Assembly (NCBI GenBank): GCA_002794775.1
Contig: NBAY01000024.1
Span: 310,001-374,000 of the forward strand
Reading direction: 5' to 3'
DNA from: Porodaedalea pini
Lineage: Eukaryota > Basidiomycota > Agaricomycetes > Hymenochaetales > Hymenochaetaceae
DNA: 64,000 nucleotides
Positions 44,779 through 55,203 of this stretch are shown in pieces (positions within the stretch are counted from its first letter, which is position 1; every line of letters starts with the position of its first letter). The notes under the pieces were generated by a model that was given only the letters and a program-made list of their open reading frames with translations, did not search any database and was not told the origin of the DNA. The translations under genes and the position numbers were made by a program.

Positions 44779-46283
44779 TCATACGGCTTCTTCACCGACA
44801 AAACCGGACTCTTCATCAAAGAAGATTAAATCTTTCTCTTCGTCCTTCTTCTCTTCAGAGTCCTCGCTTTGATTCTCGAGCAAACCTGCATCTACCGGCG
44901 CCTCCTGGTTAACGGTCGGGATGGCCGCCCAGTCCTCCTCATAAGACCACAACTTCCCCACCTGGCCCCTCATCGCCGCTTGGACAAGCGCTGCGATGAC
45001 CATAGCGGGGGAAGCCATAAACGTCACGAAGAAGCCCACGTTCACGAAGGTGCATTTCACGTATCCTGCCGCAGACAGGGCAGCAATACCGATGGATGAG
45101 CCGCACAGCACAATGAAGGACGTCGTATAGTAAGGCCTGGAGAAAGCTTCGAGTCTGCGGTATACGATGCGGAAGCCGATGGTCCTTTTGTACACGGGAG
45201 GCTCGTAACCGGCGGGAAGAAAGTTGGCGTAGTCGAAGCGAAGGAGAATAGAGAGGATGGACAGTGGAACGGCGGACAACGAGATGGTACTAAGAAAGAT
45301 GCTGTTCCACTGGATGGCAGTGCTTTGTCCCTTTGCATGCAAGCCATAAGCAAAAGGGTTAGCCGGTTTGTATACAGCAATCGCCATCGTGAGTGCAGTG
45401 TCGTATACGCCCTGAGTATAGCGTTAGAGTAGTTGACAAATGCGTCGAAGAGGTGGGGACTGACTAAGACTAAAGCAAACCAGAACCAAGTCCTGAACTT
45501 GACTCTCGATTTGGAGATCAAGTTGCTCGAAAAGTAGTGGGAAAGAATGCTCAAATATACGATGAGCACTGCTGCAGGTCGTTCAAACCAGAGCGCTGAA
45601 AAGGCGACGAGAGCGCCTAGGACCAGCAAGAGAGAAGCCGGAATAGAACCGATGGTTTTCACTTTCCGCTGTATGATAGCTGCCTCTACGAAGCCATGAT
45701 GTCTCAGACTTTATGTCTATAAGAATGAGGACGGAGGGTAGCTGACTGCCTTCACTGTCTCGTACGATACCGCTCATGTATACCCCGCTAGGCGTTAGTA
45801 TCGTCTTGAATAATAGAACTAGTATCAGCGTGCAAAACATCGCACTGAAAAAACTTTAATCTTACCGCAGGTACACACACCGTAAATGGGGTGATCAATG
45901 TGCAAAGATAGAATATCTTCAGCTGTTGCGCCTGCGCCACATCGTCCAGTAGCTCGGGCACCAGGTACAGAGCGGTGAAGAAAAGAACGACGAAGGCGAC
46001 GCCCATCTTCAACGACTTGGAACTACGTGACTTCTTCGCACCAGGGTCGTCGGTCTCGTCTTTGCTTACGCCATTGTCTGTTTCGCGGAGTGGTATGCGT
46101 TGAACCGCCTTCCAAAACTGTCACACCCAGCCGATAGATGAGATGGGATTTATCGGAAAGAATTGCAGTGGCACTAACCTGCAAGGATGAGAAGCTCTCC
46201 GAGTAGAATATAACGATGCAGGGTATGACGGCTGGATAGTATCCAACCAGATCTCTAAGGACATTCAGAGTGAAATCCGACAT
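44779..46283 (-). CDS. Multi-pass membrane protein, lineage-specific family (intact copy)
   Basis: Starts at ATG 46283 (exon 46179-46283, MSDFTLNVLRDLVGYYP). Exon 45866-46118 follows (FWKAVQRIPLRETDNGVSK, LLDDVAQAQQL), then a short exon with SGVYMSGIVRDSEG. The larger exons carry VKTIGSIPASLLLVLGALVA, GLHAKGQSTAIQWNSIFL, KCTFVNVGFFVTFMASPAM and the tail GQVGKLWSYEEDWAAIPTVN, ending at 44779-44781. I count about eight hydrophobic segments and a charged cytosolic tail. The exact donor after the third exon is unclear. It serves as the uninterrupted reference for the split copy at 14591-35899. The function is unknown. Confidence 0.75.
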
Positions 46284-46441
46284 GGTGGAGGATATTGGAA
46301 AGGGGGCAACAGCGAGGCTTCTCTTGCAGTGCTACCTATGTATCAATTTATACTCCACTTGATGACCCGGTTTTACAAATGGCCTACATCAGGAAAAACC
46401 TCCTGCTCAGAAACCCTTAGAAAGTTATTAGAATTGTAGTA

Positions 46442-47280
46442 CAGCCATTTTCATAAGTCCTGCGACACGTGCATGTCACGTGAAGTGAGCCGCGTCAGAG
46501 CCAAAATGTTGAAAAAATAGAGTAAATGTTGATTTTCTCTGTAAATTCTGCACAGTACCTGCTCATTAAGTACTCAAAAAAAAGGCATGGTTCTCAGGAG
46601 CAGAAATATGTAAAATAGAGAGCAATATGCTGACTGTGTAGGTGGGTGGAGATCAAACAAGTGCAGCCAGTCTGTTCTCTCATGCATTTCCACTGAGATT
46701 CAAAAATTATGGCTCCCCTACATCTACCTATAAAATTCTTTCCTGTGTCTGTAAATTAAGTATATGACTATACCAACATCTCCTGCAAGTTTGAAGCCAA
46801 TTCATTCAGTATTCATGGTGCAGCAGCAAGGTTTGTGTTCCACTTTGAGCTCTTTCCATCCTTGCAGCATGACCAAGAGTGGAACACAAACCTTGCTGCT
46901 GCACCATGAATACTGAATGAATTGGCTTCAAACTTGCAGGAGATGTTGGTATAGTCATATACTTAATTTACAGACACAGGAAAGAATTTTATAGGTAGAT
47001 GTAGGGGAGCCATAATTTTTGAATCTCAGTGGAAATGCATGAGAGAACAGACTGGCTGCACTTGTTTGATCTCCACCCACCTACACAGTCAATGTATTGC
47101 TCAATATTTTACATATTTCTGCTCCTGAGAACCGTGCCTTTTTTTTGAGTACTTAATGAGCAGGTACTGTGCAGAATTTACAGAGAAAATCAACATATGC
47201 TCTATTTTTTCGACATTTTGGCTCTGACGCGGCTCACTTCACGTGACATGCACGTGTCGCAGGACTTATGAAAATGGCTG
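46442..47280. mobile_element. Palindromic TA-inserted element, copy 3
   Basis: 839 bp, termini CAGCCATTTTCATAAG (both ends share the A), TA at 46440-46441 and 47281-47282, loop at about 46845-46880 in the same orientation as copy 2. Inserted 36 bp inside the left end of the 46385-50469 element. Confidence 0.9.
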
Positions 47281-47562
47281 TAAATTGTAGAATCTTTGGA
47301 ATGTTATGAGAATGCAGTCCAAAAATTAGAAAACTTGTAGAATTTCATGGAAAACTGTCCAAGTTTTGGAATTGAACAGAATCAGCAGCTTGAAATTTAG
47401 AATATGGATAGAAAAATGACACACCTCATAGATTCTATGGAATTTTGTAGAATAAAAAACTGGTTGTGGAATTCATTAGATTCTGCCATGGCTTGACACA
47501 AGTGCAGGTACTAGATTGGCTTCTTGGACCTATACTGGGACCCATGAACTATCTGCAGATTA

Positions 47563-48281
47563 CAGTGTTTTTCATAAGTCTTGAGACATGTGAAGATCAC
47601 AAAATTTGAGCATTTCAGCACCTCAAAAACTTGTAAAATCCATATCTCACTCAATTCCTCACAAAAACTCTTCAAAAAAGTTGCTAAATTTATGTTTCAA
47701 TGGTTTCTAAAATTTTTGTAAGCTTGTAGGACAGAATATGGAATATTGAGGCTGCAGTAGTGAGAATATGTGTTTTTCTAGTAAAACTCCTTCCCTGATT
47801 TTTCCTGAGCTCAATTTTGGAGCTAATTACATGAAACTTGTTGGAGAATGGTCTAGATATTATACTGTTGATGTTATGAGGGATGAACTAGAGTGAATGT
47901 CTCCTCTTGTCCTGTTTGACTGTTGTGCTGAAACTCTCAAACTCATCCAAATTTGCTTGACTCAGACAGTTGTCAAGAAATTACCTGCATTGTTATAAGC
48001 CATCTATAATTTAATGTACAATATAGATACCATTCTCCAACAAGTTTCATGTCATTAGCTTCAAAATTGAGCTCAGGAAAAATCAGGGAAGAAGGTTTTC
48101 TAGAAAAACACCCGTTTTCACTACTGCAGTCTCAATATTCCACCTTCTGTCCTCTAAGCTCACAAAAATTTCAGAAGCCATTCAGACATAAATTTAGAAA
48201 CTTTTTTGAAGAGTTTTTGTGAGGAATTGAGTGAGATATGATGTATTTTGTATTTGGAGGCACTTCAGGTGACAAAAACTG
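47563..48281. mobile_element. Second, more diverged palindromic element
   Basis: Left end CAGTGTTTTTCATAAGTC preceded by TA (47561-47562). Arms of about 290 bp (left to about 47865, right from about 48020 to 48275) match imperfectly, e.g. CCTGAGCTCAATTTTGGAGC against its inverse with a few changes. The central spacer is about 150 bp. The right terminus has decayed (AAAAACTG then CTA). Its terminal 18 bases resemble those of the 33441 family, although the arms do not. Confidence 0.7.
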
Positions 48282-48359
48282 CTAAGTCCAATTTCCCACA
48301 CCTGGATGCATCATCCACAGAAGAGGTGTGGGAACTTGATCACATGTATGTTGGTTTTG

Positions 48360-49962
48360 ACGTGACATGCCTTCACATCTGCTCAATATGTCTGGTGCCG
48401 ACGTCCTTACAGAACATCTGAAAAAAACCTCGATCACATCCACTGCAACCATCACACACGAAGTGGTAGCCTCGCTGGCTGCCTGGTGGGATGCACTCAC
48501 TGCTGCAGGCAACATGCCGTCCCGACTTCTGACCTTCAACTTATTAGAATGCTCGTCTTCAAACCGAAGACCATAAAGTCTGCCGCAACAGTTCCTGTTG
48601 TCGTCATTGCACGCATCGCCGGACCTGCTAAAATATTTTATTGTGTTGGACAAGGACTCCCATGAGCCCAGTCTCCTTATCTGTCCACATGCATTGTTAA
48701 AGTTCGTCCAGTTTCACTATTAGCACTTGACACAAACACATTCCCAAAGGTTGTCACGGTCCTTGATGCATCACTCACATCATCGACTTCCCTCTTCGCC
48801 GTACATGCACTCGCCTCTGATTTTACTGTCTTCCTCCCTGGAACCAACATTGCTTCATACTGGCGTGTCTCGACATGGGGAGACCAAGCTTCACGAGGTA
48901 GATTTCGTGGAACTCAAGGCCGAGGCTGTGGCGCCTGCTGTGCGCACTTCTGCAATTGCTGCCCAGGAAAAGGCAACGAAAGAGGAAGGGAGAATTGACG
49001 GCACGGTGAAGATTGCTATTGGCATGAAGAAAGGGTCGACTTCCCGGGTTGATATACGAACGTGCGTTGATTGTTCTGTAATCCTCACTTTGTGCTGACA
49101 AATATTATAGGTGCTGATTAAGGTCGGTATGACATGCGTCTTCAGAGGGAGCTCTGAGCTTGAGGAGCCCATAGCAATCCGTCCGACTACAGAAACGGCC
49201 ATGTATTCCTACTGAAGTACGGGAAATTCTCAATTTACATCGTCGTGTGTACGAGGTGCTGCTTACCGTACTCGTCATCACAGGCATCAAGTCGGACAAG
49301 GAGAAGTTTGCCGGTGGTCTTTACACAATGACCGGCCGTGGCATCCAAGCTGCGACGTCGCATTGCCTTGGCCAAGACTTCTCACGGCCAGAGATGTTCA
49401 ACGTCGTGATCTCAGACCTGGACGATCCGCAGGGTACGGGTCCGAACGGTGGCAATCAATTTTGTGGCAGAACATGTGGAGCCTTAGCACACACATGGTC
49501 GGAATCATGGTCATGACTCGCGGCGACAACCAGGGTCTTGTTCTCCCATCACGCGTCGCTTGTTGTCCCCTGCGGTATTACCATGCACACTAATAAGCAG
49601 GAGTTATACGACTGCTGTGAGGAGTTCGCGAAGACACTCAGGAAAGCCAGTATCTGCACGAAAGCGGACGTACGGGACGGCTACACTCCTGGCTACAAGT
49701 TCAACGACTGGAAACAGAAGGTGCGTAAATTCAATTATTCCTTATTTCTCGGTTTTCCTGTGTTCTTACAAATGGCTTTTTGTCCAGGTGTTCCACTTTG
49801 CCTTGAACTCGGTCCGGTTGATATCCAGAAGAAGCAAACACTTTCTGTGCGACGTGATACGGGCTTGAAGGAGACTGCCATACCTGCACTTCTCAAGACT
49901 ATCCAACAGGAGATGTTCGAGCACGCAAAGGCAAGGTACATGTCTTGCCTGCGCGTCGTGAC
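48360..49962 (+). pseudogene. Prolyl-tRNA synthetase, N-terminal and catalytic part, decayed
   Basis: Recognisable blocks in order: N-terminal editing-like (YbaK-type) domain (AVPTSDLQLIRMLVFKPKTI, VPVVVIARIAG, VTVLDASLTSSTSLFAVHAL); linker (KLHEVDFVELKAEA, VKIAIGMKK); catalytic core pieces (GSSELEEPIAIRPTTETAMY, FAGGLYTMTGRGIQAATSHC, LGQDFSRPEMFNV, DNQGLVLPSRVA); and anticodon-binding domain (DVRDGYTPGYKFNDWKQK, LGPVDIQKKQTLSVRRDTG). Large internal deletions, TGA stops and frameshifts make it dead. An intron (GTGCGT...TCCAG, about 49720-49787) is retained, so it was copied as DNA. It ends near RVVT, where the half at 36022 begins. Confidence 0.8.
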
Positions 49963-50221
49963 AATGGGACGATGTCGTGCTGGCATTGCTTCATACTTGC
50001 ATGCTCTCAAAACCGGGGAGACCAAGCTTCACAAGGTAGATTTTGTGGAACTCAAGACCAATGCTGCAGCGCGCCTTACGTTGTCGCACATACAAAAGGA
50101 GCTGCTTGCCGTACCCGTCATCCTGGGCATCAAGTCTGAGAAGAAGTTCGCCGGTGGTCTGTACATGATGACTGTGAAAGGCTTCATTCCGACGACCGGC
50201 CGTGACATACTTTTAGTTTAG
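49963..50221 (+). pseudogene. Second partial prolyl-tRNA synthetase copy in tandem
   Basis: Repeats the linker (KLHKVDFVELKTNAA, compare KLHEVDFVELKAEA at about 48890) joined directly to the core piece ELLAVPVILGIKSEKKFAGG, then FIPTTGRD. The core piece parallels 49250-49330. It represents an internally deleted duplicate placed after the first fragment. Confidence 0.7.
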
Positions 50222-50650
50222 AATTTGTTTAAATACACTCAATTGCCACAAGAATCCGTAAGAAAATGATTGAAAAGTTTGGAATGCAGTAAGAATGTGA
50301 ATAAAAATGTGTAGAAAGGTATCGGAAACTAGTCAAATTACTCAAATCTGGAACAATGCTTGGGAATCGTGTGGAATCGGAATACCTCCGAATTGGCTGG
50401 AATTGCTCAAATATTCCAGCTAATTCCAGGGATTCCAGGGATTCCGGCCAGGAGGTTTTTCCTGATGTACAGGTAACGCAAGACTCGGGCGCATGATGGG
50501 TTGATCTCTTGGTTTCTCTGCACTGTTTTTTAGTCAGTCTTGGTATGGAAGTACTGCAAGTGCGGATGTGTGGGAATGTTTCAATTGTATTTATGCTTGA
50601 CCCGAAGTCGACTGGCCGTTATTCACTGAAAGATCAATCGATGCAGTATA

Positions 50651-51454
50651 CCGTCATGGACTGGTCCTTGAAACACCCCCACTCCTTGAAACACCCCATT
50701 TATTTTGGCTCAACAACATATCCCTGAGCTCAAATTAATGCATAAAAACAGCCTACTTGTTTAATTTTGCTATTTAGAAAAAAATCCATGAAAAATGAGT
50801 TGAATTTGAGAAAGTTATGGGTAAAATGGGTGTGAGAAGGTACGTGAATTGAGTGGTTCAGAATGTTGTCGGTTCTATTCATTCATAAAACATGCATTTT
50901 AGCTGGAACAAAAAAAGAAAGCACTTTTTAAGCAATATATTGAATGTGTCTGCAAATTTTCAAGTCAAATGGATAGAAATTGAGTTGTGTAGAAATTCAG
51001 AAAGTTATGTAGCGCTTTTTTGAAGTGTCACATTTATGTCACATCCCTTTCCGCGTCATGTCTTATGCAACTCATCTTGAGCTTGCTCACTTCTGCCACA
51101 TAACTCATGCTAATAAAATAGTATGTGTAAAAATTATTGATACTAGTAAATACTAGACTATTCTATAATACTCTACATATAAAATTAATAATATATGAGA
51201 GCAATAGCTCAAATTCTGAGTGAAGATGAGTGTGGGAAAATTGTGTTTCAAGGAGCGGTGACATGCTGATTTAGAGTCAAAATGTATGCAATTCATAACT
51301 CATTTATTCCTGACTTTTTTCACTCAAAATTTTGCACAGATGGACCTTTGTGATATAGCTTGGTTTTAATTTTTTTTTGGTTTGAGAAAATCAGTGAAGA
51401 AATGGAGTAAAAATTGAAATAAAATGTGCTGTTTCAAGGACCGGTCCATGACGG
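50651..51454. mobile_element. TIR element with TA flanks
   Basis: Inverted termini CCGTCATGGACTGGTCCTTG (50651) and its inverse with one change (ending 51454), with TA on each side (50649-50650, 51455-51456). The 804-bp AT-rich interior has no coding capacity. A second partial inverse terminus (GTTTCAAGGAGCGG) lies at about 51245. Confidence 0.65.
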
Positions 51455-51702
51455 TAAGCACCGAGCTGAGCTGATAGAGCACAGGAAGAACTTGTAAGGA
51501 TAGCCATGAACCTTGCCACGAGTTACTTCAAGATGCCTGAGTTTTATGATCAGTGTCCATGTTCAACTTGGTTCTCGGGATGTACATTTAATAACATTAA
51601 TTGGCTCCAGAAGGTCCACGTGACAGTCCGTGTCTCACCGACGTGATCAGTCGCGTCGGTTGCGTGTCACTTCCTTTCAGCCCTATCGTTGTGATCGACA
51701 GT

Positions 51703-53880
51703 GATGCCAGCGATATGTGAGTTCCTGAAATCTCAAATACATATTGCCGCTGCTGAAATTAGGCAAAAAAGACAAAGTTACACGACCGCCTCAACATAAC
51801 ACAGATCTAGGATTCGCCTTCGTTCCTACGTGGCGTGAGCCGGACGATTCGTACCCGTCAACTGCAAACCGTCGGAAGCCCCAGGATGAATGTGTTTTTT
51901 ACAAAGTCTCATGGATCCTCGGAGGTCAGGATCGCGAAGGTGGATTTGTCCTTGCCCTTCGCAAGCTGTACAAAACGGTGGCTTTCCCTGATGCCGCCAT
52001 GGTCAAGGTGTTGAACACGGCCCGACTTGCTGGAGAATCCATACGCATTCCGAAGCAGTTGATAGGATTGCCAGACTATGGCGCGCGGACGCTGATGCGA
52101 GACGAGGAGACGTACGAGCTTATTACAGCAACTGCAGTGGAACAGCCGGAAAAGCGTCGTTTTCGTACGCGTCAGATTATTTTCAACGATATTCAGAAAC
52201 TGTCCAACGCGCAAGGACCGCGTCAACTGTGCAGGGCCTTGCGCGATGCGATGTTTGGTAACTCTCTTTATCTTCACTGGCCCTTGTATTCTCGATCTAA
52301 GACATTGCATTTAGGACTTCTTAATGCCTTCAGAATGGGTTACGTTCATCGAGAAATAACCCCGGATATCATATACATTGTTGAACACCGAAGTGCGCAT
52401 ACAATGGGCTATATGCTCTCAAAGTGTGTCTATGAACTATCCTCCGCGAGCGCCTATTGAACCAGTTTTAGAGACGGGAAGTCAGTTGAGGGCGATGCAC
52501 GCTACTTCTCAGGTTTTCTGTATGATTTCACCGTGTGCCAGAAGATCGACGGCACAGACGATCAATATACAGGCGATACCGAGTTATTTGTACGCTTCGC
52601 TTTATGTCATGTTTTCTTGAGACTTGACGGTTGTACAGGAACATACTGTGTCAACACCTACCAATTTGCTTTCAGTCAAATTGAAGGGCCGTGCAGACAT
52701 AGTCCACACGCCAATTTATGATCTAGAGTCATTCCTCTGGGTTCTCCTATCTGTTGCGACAGAGATTATTACCGACTATGTCGCTGGGCGACGGAAAGTC
52801 GAACTCGACTGTCCCGAGATCATCGATGAAAATGCCATTAATGAGAAAGAGGGTTCTGCGGATGGACTACTGGGAAAGTCACCTCTCTCTGACGAATTGA
52901 CTATCAAGTCCAGTACGGAAGCGAAGCAAACTGTCTCCAATATCGAAGAGCCCATTCAGAAAGACTCTGCAGAAGCAACATTTGGTAGGATCGCCATTAA
53001 TGATCTAGAGGTCAAGGTTGGCGAAGAAGCAAAGGCAATTGGCTTAGAAGGCAGAGCCCCCATTCTTAATGAACCGCAACTCGCCGGCGACGCAGATGAG
53101 GCAATGGATATAGATGACGATAGAGCGAATGCCGAGAAAAAAGAAGTCAATGGTGAGGATGCCAAGATGGATGAAGATGATGAGCCACCAAATCTGGAGG
53201 GGGAAGAGGAACGGAAACGCAAGAGGAACGATGAGGCCGACTCCGAGAAGAGCAGAAAGGCCAAAGGGAAGCACAAAGCTACCGTGGAGACTGATGACGA
53301 GTCATCATCATCAGATAATAGGGCACTATCGGATGACGAGGTACCGTCGGACATTGACAGCGATAACTTTTTGGATCACGTCGTCTCACTTAAGCGCTTT
53401 ATGTCTGAAAATGTCAGGCCTCCGGAGTTCAAACCCCCACCTGGCTTCGTGCCTCCACAGAAGCCTCAGTATGTCGCGTTCGCAGAGGATAAAAGCTCGG
53501 TCTCCATCAATCTTTCGCTTCGTCCGCGCTTCCCTTCATCCTTCGACAAAGTCACGCGAGAATATCTGCTCTTCGAGCTCGACGAGCTTCTGGCAGACAG
53601 TGCAGATCTCACACCCTTCCGCCCACTCGTCAACGAACTGCGCTCTCTCGTTGAGGAGTATCGCGCGCGGTGCGTCTCGCTCCAGACGGAGTTTTCCAAA
53701 GATGAGGTTGAAGAGGCGTTCGCGCGCTACTTAGCCGCGTTCGAGAAGCATATGCCGGAGCAGGACAACTGGCTTTGTTTAAAGTGGTACGAGGGGTCTG
53801 ATATGCTGTTGAAGTTCGACAAGGATGGGTTCTTAGGCGCATTTGCTTCGACAACGCACACGTCTTCAACACAGTCCTAA
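51703..53880 (+). CDS. FunK1-like protein kinase, probably inactive
   Basis: Exon 1 is ATG 51703 to 51716, with intron 51717-51762, giving MPAICKKDKVTRPPQ. The N-lobe region matches the basidiomycete FunK1 family (RRFRTRQIIFNDIQKLSNAQ, CRALRDAMFG). After intron 52257-52312 the catalytic loop reads VHREITPDIIYI, whereas FunK1 kinases have HRDIS-x-GNI; both the catalytic Asp and the Asn are missing. After 52460 the frame is interrupted. The C-terminal block (HTPIYDLESFLWVLLSVATE, then an acidic linker with KRKRNDEADSEKSRKAKGK, and a helical end to TAA 53880) is long and open. It may be a pseudokinase or a recently broken gene. A fragment of a paralogue lies at 43250-43640. Confidence 0.6.
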
Positions 53881-54148
53881 TGATTGCTTGTGGTTCCCCT
53901 CTTTCTTTTGTTCTCGTGTGTTTCCTCCCAGAACCGTTTGCATCTTGTTCTTTTCTTGCTCTGATAATTGCTCCTACTAGAGATACTCTCAATGTGGATA
54001 TAGTCAAAGTCGAAAATGTAATCCGTAGTACATACTGTACGTCTTTCTGAACTCTGCGCGTCAGCGTACCCATCACGTGCTTTATTCGCTTGATTTGGGC
54101 GAGCAGCCATGATAACTCTACAACTAACGACGACAGCCAGCTTTTAGT

Positions 54149-54703
54149 ATGGTGAGCTTCTTCGTTCTATGTGCACATAAAAAGGCGCGGCTAAATGTGA
54201 CATAGGGCGGTGGTACACAATTTCCCTATCCAAAGGAGGTCTGGTCGCCGGCTGGTGCGTTTGGAAACCTATCGTACCAACACGCTTGCTCACTCCCGAT
54301 CCTTCAAATAATGCTGGCTTCTCCTTGCAATTGAAATATCATAGGTGGCTGGTGGACGCGCCCGTCGAACTGGAAATCTAATACTGCTGTTGTATTTGGC
54401 GGTATTCTGCTTGTGACGTACGGCGTCTGGCAGCTCAGTGCTTCGAGAGAGGTGCGTTTCTTGCATGTCGTGTTGTTGTTCATGTTCTGATCGCTCGATG
54501 TTCTGCACTCCCTGTACCTCTCGTGGACGTCATCGCCTTGTAGTGGAGACATAACGCACCTGCCAAACCGATTCCGTCCATGCTGGTGCGTCCTTGACTG
54601 GATCGGTATATGACCTGCTCATGACATTTTTTATTTCTGCCAGTGGGCTAAGCAGTATGAGCGCCAGCGAGCGAGCTCGGAAGAGGTTAAGAAAGCGAAT
54701 TAA
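54149..54703 (+). CDS. 86-residue single-pass membrane protein, five exons
   Basis: Exons 54149-54151 (ATG only), 54206-54254, 54345-54451, 54544-54585 and 54644-54703 join in frame: MGGGTQFPYPKEVWSPAGG, then WWTRPSNWKSNT, a hydrophobic segment (AVVFGGILLVTYGVW), QLSASREWRH, IPSMLWAKQYE and a Lys-rich end. All four introns are GT-AG and 54-92 bp. The G-rich start, the PYP-x-x-VWSP-x-GGWW motif and one membrane span resemble a small conserved fungal mitochondrial inner-membrane protein, possibly a respiratory-complex accessory subunit. That assignment is from memory and unproven. No exon exceeds 110 bp, so simple open-frame searches would miss the gene. Confidence 0.75.
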
Positions 54704-55203
54704 GTTGTGTAGCTCGCTTAATAGATGCGATTTCAACGTGTGTTCGGGCATCGAAACTCAGTCGAATAGCAATCAGAGTGACCTGGGAATGCTAGTAGAC
54801 AACTTCAATCTCACAGCGACGAAGATAGCGGTGAAACGAGCTCAGAAAAAGCCACGTTCTAAATTCGTTGAACTACTGGTACAGTCCGCTGCTGTGCGCA
54901 TTGTTTGCGTCTGTTGCACACATGTTTTTCTCCTCGTCGTTTTTATTCTCGCTTTGTCCATCATCCACCTTGCAGGCATAACACTAACAGTCTACCTGAT
55001 CCATTGTGAATGGTTGGATAACACTCATAACTTGGAAAGCCTGTTGACCCTAGAAGGCTTCCAAGTAACCTCCGAAAGCTTTGCAGCGGTTGATTTTATG
55101 AGTATCCAGAACCACAGATACGAGAAAGTACAAGAAGTACAGGCACGATGGAACAACACAGACAGAAAACAGTCTTCGGTAGAACAAATGGAAAGGACAC
55201 GGA
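54704..55203. other. Intergenic between convergent genes
   Basis: A 500-bp stretch after the small membrane-protein gene and after the SOF1 stop. It has one long plus-strand open frame, without family features, that overlaps the end of both genes. I take it to be non-coding. Confidence 0.4.

Larger units (their letters stand above)
46385..50469. mobile_element. TIR element with captured prolyl-tRNA synthetase sequence
   Basis: A 21-bp perfect inverted repeat marks both ends: TACATCAGGAAAAACCTCC plus two bases at 46385-46405, and its inverse at 50449-50469. Homology between the two segmental-duplication copies stops exactly at the left terminus. TA can be read as target duplication (46385-46386, 50468-50469). 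Subterminal regions (46406-46440, 47283-47515, 50235-50448) are rich in GGAAT/ATTCC units. The interior holds prolyl-tRNA synthetase fragments with retained introns and no transposase, so it resembles a Pack-type non-autonomous element. Two palindromic elements are nested in it. Confidence 0.65.

Noticed and set aside
49538..50221. Functional prolyl-tRNA synthetase or glycyl-type synthetase gene
   Set aside because: Only fragments of conserved blocks remain, with internal deletions, stops, a retained intron and an out-of-order duplicate.
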